Positions 1 to 5,581 of a stretch of DNA of 6,953 nucleotides are shown here, one piece after another. The stretch lies in contig USAL01000097.1 of the NCBI GenBank assembly GCA_900552545.1, forward strand, positions 1 through 6,953. Direction: 5' to 3'. The notes under the pieces were generated by a model, which saw only the letters and a list, made by a program, of their open reading frames with translations, did no database searches and had not been told where the DNA came from. This stretch comes from an uncultured Sutterella sp. Lineage in GTDB: Bacteria > Pseudomonadota > Gammaproteobacteria > Burkholderiales > Burkholderiaceae_F. The number at the start of each line of letters is the position of its first letter. The stretch's first letter is position 1. A program made the translations under genes and the position numbers.

Positions 1-67
1 CGCGCACGTAGGCAAGCTTGCCCACAGGTTCAACAGGCAGATCCGAAATATGTAGAACAGTCGTCAT
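1..67 (-). CDS. 5' end of an unidentified gene, downstream in the ABC importer operon (partial)
   Basis: Only the first 22 codons lie in the window; the gene continues past base 1. The ATG at 65-67 is preceded on the minus strand by AAGGA with a 9-base gap, a good ribosome site, so the start is well supported. It begins 94 bases after the ATPase stop with no terminator visible between, so it is probably the fifth gene of the operon. The peptide starts MTTVLHISDLPVEPVGK. The segment VLHISDL resembles the first strand of calcineurin-like metallophosphoesterases, whose motif I is D-x-H. Here the position after D-L is proline, so the metal-binding histidine is not seen. The family call is therefore only a suggestion. 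If it is a phosphoesterase, a phosphorus-containing substrate for the transporter would become more likely. Confidence 0.6.
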   Translation of the reverse strand, partial: MTTVLHISDLPVEPVGKLAYVR

Positions 68-161
68 CGTTATCAATCCTTGACTTCGCCGAAGCGCACA
101 AAGGGGCTGGTTCTCACCTTCAAATCCCTCGTCCGCTGCGGCGGAAATATTTTCTTTTGCG

Positions 162-1298
162 CTAGAGCGTTGCCGCCTTGTTGTCCTCAAAAACCATGAG
201 GTTTTCAGCCGGAATCACCATCTCGGCTTCCTCCCCCGCCGAGAGTCCGGCGGGAACTTCCGTCAAATGCACCTTCACAAGCTTCATGTGACTCTTCAAT
301 TCCACGGAAACGGTCACGAAGCTCCCCATGAAGTGAAAGTCGCGCACGATGACGGGCACACGCAGACAAGGCTGCGCACCCTGCATGGTTCCCCGCGGCA
401 CGATGCTTGCGGCCGCAGGACGCACGAAGGCGCGTACGGCCGTGCTCGTGCACCCCTGCAGGCGGTCTCGACTCGTCGCCGAGAGATCCTTCAAGGCAAT
501 GCGTCCGCCGTCGATTTCAAGCATCCCATCGGCAAGTCTTCCCTTTAATTTGTTGCTGTTGCCGATAAAGCCGGCAACAAAATCGGTCGCCGGGCTGTCC
601 CAGACGTTCTGCGGCGTGTCGGCCTGATGAATGACGCCGCCCTGCATGACGACGATGTGATCGCCGAGCACCATCGCCTCGTCCTGATCGTGCGTGACGA
701 TGACGGCGGTAATGCCGAGACGTCTGAGGATGACTGCAAGCTCTTCGCGCACCTTATGGCGCAAGAGAGCATCAAGCGCCGTAAGCGGTTCATCAAGAAG
801 CAGAACCCGCGGCCTGATCGCGAGTGCACGGGCGAGCGCCACGCGCTGACGCTGTCCCCCTGAAAGCGCCTGCACGGGACGATCGGCAAACGTTTCAAGG
901 TTCACGAGCTCAAGCATGCGTGCAACCGTTTCCCTGATCGTCTTCGGATCAGTCCGACGCACGGCAAGCCCGTAAGCCACGTTTTCGGCCACGGTCATGT
1001 TGGGAAAGAGCGCATAGGCCTGGAACATGAAGCCGATCTGGCGCTTTTCGGGCGGTACGTCGGTGACGTTTTTTCCGCCGATCCAGATTTCGGAACCGGG
1101 ATCGGGCGTCTCAAGTCCGGCAATCATGCGCAGCAGCGTCGTCTTGCCGCAGCCCGACGGACCAAGAAGCACGGTGCGGCACCCAGGCTGCAGCGTGAGA
1201 GAAAACGGACGCAACACGAGCGTCTGCCCGTAGTGCTTGCTCACATTCCGCAATTCAATTGAAACGGACTCCTGTCCGGGGTTGAGATCGTTTTCCAT
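162..1298 (-). CDS. ABC importer ATP-binding protein, PotA/FbpC-type with TOBE-type C-terminal domain
   Basis: This is the cytoplasmic ATPase that powers the importer encoded just upstream. Its 378 residues match the usual length for PotA/FbpC/PhnT-type subunits. Visible motifs are the A-loop Tyr23, Walker A GPSGCGKTT at 46-54, Q-loop Gln93, signature LSGGQ at 145-149, Walker B LLLDEP ending at 171 (Asp169, catalytic Glu170), D-loop ALD near 174-176 and switch His203. Residues from about 250 to 372 form a beta-rich TOBE-type domain, as in importers for polyamines, iron, sulfate or phosphonates. All catalytic residues are present, so it should be active. The ATG at 1296-1298 has no clear Shine-Dalgarno sequence, but starting there keeps the whole first strand and A-loop. 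It lies 104 bases after the second permease, an unusually wide gap for this operon. The exact substrate cannot be assigned from this subunit. Confidence 0.93.
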   Translation of the reverse strand: MENDLNPGQESVSIELRNVSKHYGQTLVLRPFSLTLQPGCRTVLLGPSGCGKTTLLRMIAGLETPDPGSEIWIGGKNVTDVPPEKRQIGFMFQAYALFPNMTVAENVAYGLAVRRTDPKTIRETVARMLELVNLETFADRPVQALSGGQRQRVALARALAIRPRVLLLDEPLTALDALLRHKVREELAVILRRLGITAVIVTHDQDEAMVLGDHIVVMQGGVIHQADTPQNVWDSPATDFVAGFIGNSNKLKGRLADGMLEIDGGRIALKDLSATSRDRLQGCTSTAVRAFVRPAAASIVPRGTMQGAQPCLRVPVIVRDFHFMGSFVTVSVELKSHMKLVKVHLTEVPAGLSAGEEAEMVIPAENLMVFEDNKAATL

Positions 1299-1321
1299 TT
1301 TGTCTTTTTGTTAAGGTCGCT

Positions 1322-1368
1322 CAAGGCACTGCGGCTGCGCCGCCCCGAGCTTGAAAGTCCTTGGGCGG
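1322..1368 (-). promoter_or_regulatory. GC-rich foldable spacer between the second permease and ATPase genes
   Basis: The 104-base gap 1299-1402 contains several inverted repeats. GCGGC/GCCGC at 1331-1343 has a 3-base loop and is enclosed by CAAGG/CCTTG (1322-1326 with 1359-1363). CCGCCC/GGGCGG (1340-1345 with 1363-1368) overlaps both and would exclude them. No T-run follows on the minus strand, so this is not a simple intrinsic terminator. It could slow the ribosome or RNA polymerase, protect the permease mRNA 3' end, or do nothing. Any regulatory role is inference. Confidence 0.3.
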
Positions 1369-1402
1369 CTTTGCCACCGGAACTCCTTTTGTCTATTTCG
1401 TT

Positions 1403-2221
1403 TTAAGCATGCTTCATCGCACGACGACGAGCGATGCGCTCGGGCAGCTGCTGCATGAGCGTCAATAGCGGCACCAGGATCACAAGGAAAATGAAGGTGT
1501 AGGCACTACCCACCTCAAGACGCATCGAGGCGTAACTGTCGGCCAACCCCACGGGAAGCGTCTTCGTATACGGCGTCTGCAGCATCCAGCTGATGTTGAA
1601 TTCGCCCAACGACACGGTGACCACCATCAGCGCCCCGGCAAGAATGCCCGGCATCGCGACCGGCACGACAACGCGTCTGAAGGTTGTCCATGTGGAAGCG
1701 CCGAGCGTGGCCGAAGCTTCTTCGTACTGCCTGAGCGGTTCGACGCGCAGCACGGCCGTCACCGAGCGCACCATGAACGGCAGACAGAACATCACATGCC
1801 CGGCAAGCAGAAAGAAGATGCTCTGCCGGAAGTAGGAGAAGCCGCCCCAGATGAGGAGAATGCCGAGCCCCACGGCAAGCCCCGGCATCGACAAGGGCAG
1901 AATAAAGGCCTCCTCAAGGAAGGCCGCCCACTTCGACTTCTGCTCGCGAACAAGCACCCAGGCCGCAGGAACGCCGACGACAACGCACACGACAAGCGTC
2001 ATCAGCGCAAGCACAATGCTGCGCACGATCGTGTCGCCGTAAAGCTCGATCACCTTCATGAGCCACTGCGTGGTGAAACCGGCCTTGACGCCGCGAAAGG
2101 AGTTCACCATGAAGGCCGTGATCACCATCTGCACGACGGGGATCATGAGAAAAAGAAGCGTGAGCCCAGTGAGGAGGGCTTCAAAGGCAACCGCCCCGTT
2201 GAATTTTTTCGTCATTGTCAT
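1403..2221 (-). CDS. ABC importer inner-membrane permease (second, PotC-like position)
   Basis: This 272-residue membrane subunit should pair with the permease encoded just upstream to form the translocation channel. Hydrophobic segments are visible near residues 16-38, 65-90, 104-127, 134-157, 190-207 and 238-256, consistent with six helices. The EAA loop that docks on the ATPase is at 168-192 (EASATLGASTWTTFRRVVVP; Glu168, Gly174, Pro187). The C-terminus is basic (RIARRR), as expected for the cytoplasmic side. The ATG at 2219-2221 is preceded by GGAG with a 6-base gap; the ATG two codons later could also serve. The gene starts 19 bases after the first permease's stop, so the two are surely co-transcribed. 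The size and EAA motif fit the polyamine/phosphonate/iron importer class, but not one particular substrate. Confidence 0.93.
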   Translation of the reverse strand: MTMTKKFNGAVAFEALLTGLTLLFLMIPVVQMVITAFMVNSFRGVKAGFTTQWLMKVIELYGDTIVRSIVLALMTLVVCVVVGVPAAWVLVREQKSKWAAFLEEAFILPLSMPGLAVGLGILLIWGGFSYFRQSIFFLLAGHVMFCLPFMVRSVTAVLRVEPLRQYEEASATLGASTWTTFRRVVVPVAMPGILAGALMVVTVSLGEFNISWMLQTPYTKTLPVGLADSYASMRLEVGSAYTFIFLVILVPLLTLMQQLPERIARRRAMKHA

Positions 2222-2240
2222 TTCCGACTCCGCCGCACAC

Positions 2241-3056
2241 TCAGGCCGTCTTGCCGAAGCTGCCGGCGCTCGAGAACCAGCGCGCCGCCACGAGCATCAC
2301 CCAGGTGATGAGACCCAGCACGACCGACAACATGGCCGCCGAGGCGATGTTGGCCGAGAGCGTGAACTCGGTATAGATCGTGATCGGCAACACGTTGATG
2401 TCGGTCGCAAGCGTAAAAGCCGTACCGAAGGCTCCCATCGACGTGGCAAAGCACAGCGCCCCGGTCCCAAAGAGCGCCGGCGCCAACGCCGGCAGCGTCA
2501 CATCCTTCAGGATGCGCAATGACGACGCGCCGAGCGTACGGGCCGCCTCCTCATACATGGGGTCCATCTTTTTGACGGCCGCCATCACGGTGGTGACGAC
2601 GCGCGGGATCGAGAAGTAGAGATAGCCAAGAAACAATCCCGCCATGCCGTAGGCAAAGACGAGCTTGCCCGCGCCCAACTGGTGCGTAAGCACGCCAATC
2701 AGCCCGTTGCGGCCGCCCAGCATGATGATCATGAAGCCCACGACGACACCCGGAAATGAAAGCGGCAGCGTGATGATTCCCACGACGGCGTCGCGTCCCG
2801 GAAACCGGTGGCGCTGCAGGAATATCCCGGTCAGGCCGCCGATGAAGATACTCGCCAACGTCACCGCCAGTGACAGCAGAATCGTCGAGAGAATGCACGT
2901 GCTGTAGCGCGGATTCGTGATCACCTCAAGGTACAGACTCCACCCGCTTTCAGACGAGGCCGAGGCGGGAATAAGACGCACGATCGGCAGCACGAAAAAG
3001 GCCGCCAGAACGACGAACGCCGGAACCAGGTAGAGCCAGATCAGACGCGGTTTCAT
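2241..3056 (-). CDS. ABC importer inner-membrane permease (first, PotB-like position)
   Basis: This 271-residue protein is the partner permease of the importer. Its first helix starts almost at once (LIWLYLVPAFVVLAAFFVLP, residues 5-24), followed by a short periplasmic loop. Further hydrophobic segments lie near 55-79, 89-113, 133-150, 190-210 and 236-257. The EAA loop is at 170-189 (EAARTLGASSLRILKDVTLP; Glu170, Gly176, Pro189). The ATG at 3054-3056 has no obvious Shine-Dalgarno sequence, but it is followed by Lys-Pro-Arg and then the membrane segment, a normal permease start. The binding-protein stop is 29 bases upstream. Two separate permeases of about 270 residues are the PotB/PotC layout, unlike the fused double permease (over 500 residues) of FbpB-type iron systems and several 2-aminoethylphosphonate systems. 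Confidence 0.93.
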   Translation of the reverse strand: MKPRLIWLYLVPAFVVLAAFFVLPIVRLIPASASSESGWSLYLEVITNPRYSTCILSTILLSLAVTLASIFIGGLTGIFLQRHRFPGRDAVVGIITLPLSFPGVVVGFMIIMLGGRNGLIGVLTHQLGAGKLVFAYGMAGLFLGYLYFSIPRVVTTVMAAVKKMDPMYEEAARTLGASSLRILKDVTLPALAPALFGTGALCFATSMGAFGTAFTLATDINVLPITIYTEFTLSANIASAAMLSVVLGLITWVMLVAARWFSSAGSFGKTA

Positions 3057-3085
3057 AGTGTCGACAGCAAAATTCTCATCAAACC

Positions 3086-4120
3086 CTAGGATTTCGTCGC
3101 CTTGAGATAGGCCTCTCCGAAGCGCTGCTGAACGTCGGCCATCTTCGCGTAGTCAATGCCGATGGCACGCTCGTACAGCTTCGCGGGCAAAAACTTGTCC
3201 TTGACCGATGCCGGAATATCGCCGATCACGGGTCGCAGGAAATTTTCGGCCCAGAACTGCTGCCCCTTTGGGCTCAGGACGAAGTCGATCATCTCCTCGC
3301 CATTGGCACGATGCGGCGCCCCCTTCACCAGCGTCATCACATAGGGCACCTGGATCGTTCCCTCCTCGGGAATCACAAACTCGATCGGAGCCTTGTCGGT
3401 GTATTTGGCACGATACGCATCAAAGTCGTAGTCAAACAGAATCGGGATCTCGCCTGAGAGGCAGCGTGCATAGGCCGTCTGCTTCGGAACAATCGGATGG
3501 TTTCCAAGCAGCTTCCTATAAAACTCAATGCCGGGCTGGAAATTCTCGAGCGTTCCACCCAGAGCCTGGTTGGCGGCAACGGCGCAGGCGTACCCCACAA
3601 AGGCCGAGGAGGGATCAAGGAAACCCACCAAACCGTCGTACTTCGGGTCAAGCAGATCCTTCCATCCCTTCGGAACAGGAACATCTCCCAATGCTTCGGT
3701 GTTCACCATGAACCCCACCGTGCCTGCATGAATCGACACCCAGTAGCCGTCCGGATCCTTGAGATTGTCGGGAACGGACTGCCAACCCTTTCCCTTGTAG
3801 GGATCGATGATTCCCGCCTTCTTGGCATTGATGGCAAACGAAATCCCAAGGTACATAGCGTCGGCCACGGGATTGGCCGCCTCAGCGATCACCTGCGAGA
3901 CGGACTGTCCGGAATTCTTGTTGTCAATCGGCACATTGATGCCGCTTTCCTTGGCAATGAGGCGCAGCATGCTGCCCCAGCCCGCCCATTCCGCCGGAAC
4001 GTTGTAGCAGATGGCGGTCTTGCCCTCGGCTGCGAACGCGCTAGCGCCGCCAAATCCCATCATGAGTGCAGAGCCTAAAATCATCCTGCCGAAGTCACGG
4101 CGGTTCATTGTGTATGTCAT
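3086..4120 (-). CDS. Periplasmic solute-binding protein of the ABC importer, Tat-type signal peptide
   Basis: This 344-residue substrate-binding protein is the first gene of the operon. It opens with a signal peptide carrying twin arginines (NRRDFGRM, Arg7-Arg8), a hydrophobic stretch to about residue 28 and a likely cleavage after Ala-Phe-Ala (residue 30). Arg-Arg-x-Phe followed by a weakly hydrophobic core favours the Tat pathway. The mature part resembles two-lobed binding proteins of the iron / polyamine / 2-aminoethylphosphonate group: a hinge-region phrase GWKDLLDPKYDGLVGF at 152-167, then DPSSAFVG at 169-176, and a C-terminal SPKGQQFWAENF at 283-294. The start at 4118-4120 has GGAAAG about 6 bases upstream; Met5 is a possible alternative without its own ribosome site. 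The ligand cannot be told from sequence alone: polyamine, phosphonate, phosphoester or metal are all possible. Confidence 0.9.
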   Translation of the reverse strand: MTYTMNRRDFGRMILGSALMMGFGGASAFAAEGKTAICYNVPAEWAGWGSMLRLIAKESGINVPIDNKNSGQSVSQVIAEAANPVADAMYLGISFAINAKKAGIIDPYKGKGWQSVPDNLKDPDGYWVSIHAGTVGFMVNTEALGDVPVPKGWKDLLDPKYDGLVGFLDPSSAFVGYACAVAANQALGGTLENFQPGIEFYRKLLGNHPIVPKQTAYARCLSGEIPILFDYDFDAYRAKYTDKAPIEFVIPEEGTIQVPYVMTLVKGAPHRANGEEMIDFVLSPKGQQFWAENFLRPVIGDIPASVKDKFLPAKLYERAIGIDYAKMADVQQRFGEAYLKATKS

Positions 4121-4138
4121 GTCTTTCTTTCCAAATTT

Positions 4139-4153
4139 GAGGCTTCAAACCTC
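4139..4153 (-). promoter_or_regulatory. Small hairpin in the 5' leader of the binding-protein gene
   Basis: On the minus strand GAGGTTTGAAGCCTC forms a 6-bp stem (one G-T wobble) with a 3-base loop, ending 18 bases before the start codon. It lies just upstream of the GGAAAG ribosome site, so it could stabilise the abundant first-gene mRNA or be part of an operator. The adjoining CAAATTTG at 4132-4139 is palindromic. Function is not shown by the sequence. Confidence 0.3.
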
Positions 4154-4163
4154 GGTAAACACT

Positions 4164-4192
4164 TTTTCGGACAGGCGCATGCTAAATGTCAA
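4164..4192 (-). promoter_or_regulatory. Candidate promoter of the ABC importer operon
   Basis: A perfect TTGACA (minus strand, 4187-4192) stands about 67 bases upstream of the binding-protein start. At 17 bases' spacing the -10 position reads CGAAAA, a poor match, so the promoter would be weak or activator-dependent. Just upstream lies CTGTCGT, a 6/7 match to the Pho-box half site CTGTCAT, with ATGTAAC (about 4/7) one 11-base period further upstream. This is too weak to claim PhoB control. Confidence 0.3.
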
Positions 4193-4662
4193 TCACGACA
4201 GCTCCGTTACATTTTGGTGAAGAAACGATGACATCAAACTCCATTACGTCGGGCCCGTGAAGTGGCAGGCTTGATGACGACAAGTTCAAATCTGGACATC
4301 CGAGAATCATGACAACGATGCATGTGTGTCTTTCGCGTGCCAAGGCCACGAAAAACCTTCCGCTCTTTCTTCAAGGAATCGCTCAACCATTGCCGTTCCT
4401 AAAATAAGAAGCTTTCAAACGCAGATCTCCCAGACGGCGGGCACCCTTTCAAAGTGGCCTGCTAGGGTGTGGGCAACCAGCATCACGCTTTAGCAAAGAA
4501 GCTTTCAAAGACAGTTCGCTTCGTGATATCCAGAAACACCGTCACAACCGCAGATTCTGTAATCAAACGGATTCCGTCCAATCTTGTGCCCCCTGCCGCA
4601 GACGCCTCTCGTGCCGCCATCATCGTTTCTCCAGCCCAAGGACGCAGGCGCAATCACCAAGG
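4193..4662. other. Gene-poor, lower-GC spacer with no gene that can be supported
   Basis: This 470-base stretch between operon 1 and the plus-strand fragments is visibly more AT-rich than its surroundings, and its reading frames are short and lack ribosome sites. On the minus strand there is a 46-codon frame (4483-4623, GGAG before its ATG) ending in a phrase similar to the close of PAS domains. After its stop, another minus frame continues through one more stop to 4307. On the plus strand, protein-like phrases appear in different frames between 4570 and 4662. The likeliest reading is decayed coding DNA plus the upstream region of operon 1. Confidence 0.5.
4406..4509. repeat. 14-bp direct repeat AAGAAGCTTTCAAA, two copies
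   Basis: Identical copies lie at 4406-4419 and 4496-4509, 90 bases apart, and the core CTTTCAAA occurs a third time at 4446-4453. The repeats lie in the lower-GC spacer, far upstream of operon 1. They may be protein-binding sites, remnants of a duplication, or chance in AT-rich DNA; nothing decides between these. Confidence 0.45.
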
Positions 4663-4920
4663 ATGAGGCAGGCCGGCATTTTCGGCATGATGCAGCTCTC
4701 GGCCGATGCACCGTTTGAGAACTTCATGGGACCGGAGCTGCTTCTTCTGAGTCTTGTAAGCCCAGCGGGCGAAGCTGTCCCTGCCGCGCTCGACTTGTGC
4801 GTCGTGGTCACCTTCGTCATGAAATTTTTCGGCACCAACCTCGCCCGACTCATCTTTGTCTTTGAAAACAAAAGAAACAGCGGGTCCCCGCAGGCGCAGA
4901 CCGTCACTGACGGCAAGGCC
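4663..4920 (+). pseudogene. Unidentified membrane-protein-like fragment
   Basis: The plus frame from the ATG at 4663 stays open beyond 4920 and shows strong G/C third-position bias between about 4730 and 4860, which suggests real coding origin. It includes a hydrophobic segment around MGPELLLLSLVSPAGEAV and a second around LCVVVTFVMKFFGTNLARL, then a charged tail. I do not recognise the family, and it does not match what I remember of YjiH, the usual partner of YjiG. Upstream, protein-like phrases sit in other frames (AADASRAAIIVSPAQ, then KDAGAITKDEA), suggesting that the fragment is the end of a longer gene broken by frameshifts. The ATG has no properly spaced ribosome site. It could alternatively be a small real membrane protein. 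Confidence 0.4.
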
Positions 4921-5294
4921 CTATCAGACAAAGAAAGAAAAGTTCAAGACATCCGAAAACTAACGGCAGGAACATCATCACCAAGTCCCTGATTCCCAAC
5001 GTCCTGATGGCCTTTGTGCTCATCCGCGCCCTTACCATGTCGGGGCTGCTGCCCATCATCGGCGACATCTTTTCACCCGTGACGCGCTTCTTCGAGCTTC
5101 CCGGCGCGGCGGCAACCGTGCTCATCGCCGACTGGATGTCGATCGGCGGATGCGTGGCCGCCGCATTTCTTGATCAGGGGGCAATCGCCGTCATATGCCG
5201 GGACGTCATTGGCACCCGAGGCTCGCGCATTCCGCTTCTGGTGGCGATTTGTCAATGCGCTATCTCAATGTTGATCATGAGCATTCTGGTTTGA
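4921..5294 (+). pseudogene. yjiG: Remnant of a YjiG-type nucleoside-recognition (Gate) domain membrane protein
   Basis: From 4971 the frame reads NIITKSLIPNVLMAFVLIRA, then SGLLPIIGDIFSPV, FFELPGAAATVLIADWMSIG, and ends LVAICQCAISMLIMSILV. This follows E. coli YjiG as I remember it (NLLPNVVMAF, GLPGEAATVL, LMSMGGAV). Intact family members have about 150 residues. Here a block of roughly 25-30 residues after the MSxGG segment is absent, including the conserved region around MGNPVQNVGR. The normal N-terminus (SDKERKVQDIRKLTAG) is in another frame (4924-4970), so a frameshift near 4970 must be assumed. No ATG or ribosome site stands in the right place; the codon before SDK is CTA. The family's transport role is poorly known. 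The internal Met at 5007 leaves a 95-residue frame, but I consider the gene dead. Confidence 0.65.
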
Positions 5295-5295
5295 A

Positions 5296-5350
5296 GACAG
5301 CTACCAGAGGAGGATCAGGGAACTTTTCCGCCCCTCTGCAGTGCGCTGTC
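5296..5350. repeat. Nested inverted repeat between the YjiG remnant and the tRNA terminator
   Basis: GACAGC/GCTGTC (5296-5301, 5345-5350) encloses CAGAGG/CCTCTG (5305-5310, 5333-5338). No T-run follows on the plus strand, so it is not a clear terminator for the plus-strand remnant. It may be a decayed transcription end or chance. Confidence 0.25.
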
Positions 5351-5352
5351 CT

Positions 5353-5405
5353 CAAAAAAAAACGTAAAAACAAAAAACCCCGCGCAGCGCTTTGCCCGCA
5401 GGGTT
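5353..5405 (-). terminator. Intrinsic terminator of the tRNA-Leu gene
   Basis: On the minus strand AACCCTGCG pairs with CGCGGGGTT (5397-5405 with 5376-5384; nine pairs, one G-T) around a 12-base loop. It is followed by T6, then T5 and a longer T-run down to 5353. It begins 23 bases after the tRNA 3' end, the expected place for a monocistronic tRNA terminator. Confidence 0.85.
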
Positions 5406-5427
5406 CTTCATCATCTTCCATCCATGT

Positions 5428-5512
5428 TGGTGCCCGAGGAGAGACTCGAACTCTCACGCTGTTTAGGCGGAGGATTTTGAGTCCTCTGCGTCTACCATTC
5501 CGCCACTCGGGC
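5428..5512 (-). tRNA. tRNA-Leu (anticodon CAA)
   Basis: This 85-base class II tRNA decodes UUG. The acceptor stem is GCCCGAG/CTCGGGC, the discriminator base is A and CCA is encoded (5428-5430). The D arm is GCG/CGC, and the anticodon stem GAGGA/TCCTC carries the loop CTCAAAA (5475-5481), which places anticodon CAA opposite plus-strand 5477-5479. A long variable arm (CGC/GCG stem) and the T arm GAGAG-TTCGAGT-CTCTC complete the cloverleaf. All stems pair, so it should be functional. It stands alone, with its own promoter upstream and a terminator downstream, behind the mod operon. Confidence 0.96.
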
Positions 5513-5535
5513 GGCACATCATGATGGAGCTTGTG

Positions 5536-5564
5536 ATTATGCCTTGATTGGGCGAGCTTTGCAA
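5536..5564 (-). promoter_or_regulatory. Sigma70-type promoter of the tRNA-Leu gene
   Basis: The minus strand has TTGCAA (5559-5564) as -35 and CATAAT (5536-5541, 5/6 to TATAAT) as -10, with the optimal 17-base spacer. Transcription would start near 5529, giving a short 5' leader of about 17 bases for RNase P to remove. Confidence 0.75.
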
Positions 5565-5580
5565 CCTCTGCTCGCTCAAG
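5543..5580 (-). repeat. Inverted repeat after modC, overlapping the tRNA promoter
   Basis: CTTGA-GCGAGC (minus strand, 5580 to 5570) pairs with GCTCGC (5557-5552) and, after a 4-base bulge, TCAAG (5547-5543). It starts one base after the modC stop and has no T-run, so it is at best a weak or 3'-protecting structure for mod mRNA. The -35 box of the tRNA promoter lies in its 12-base loop. Confidence 0.45.
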
Positions 5581-5581
5581 A

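Noticed and set aside
68..161. A tiny leader peptide on the minus strand (GTG start, ending VRFGEVKD) before the last gene
   Set aside because: Codons look plausible and its end overlaps the next ribosome site, but at about 14 codons with a non-ATG start there is no way to support it from sequence alone.
1796..2308. Long plus-strand open frame of 170 codons opposite the permeases
   Set aside because: It is the reverse-strand shadow of two certain permease genes: composition is His/Arg/Lys-rich, there is no ribosome site, and it crosses the permease junction.
4174..4215. A real Pho box upstream of operon 1
   Set aside because: Only one half site (CTGTCGT, 6/7) is good; neighbours at the 11-base period match poorly, so it is noted only as a weak resemblance.
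4620..4931. 103-codon minus-strand frame over the plus-strand fragment
   Set aside because: The plus strand has the better third-position bias and hydrophobic pattern here; the minus frame reads as a Ser/Thr/Arg-rich shadow.
4121..5427. An integrated element at the tRNA-Leu 3' end
   Set aside because: The decayed block lies just beyond the tRNA 3' end, a common integration site. I found no second copy of the tRNA 3' sequence, no integrase and no mobility gene in the window.
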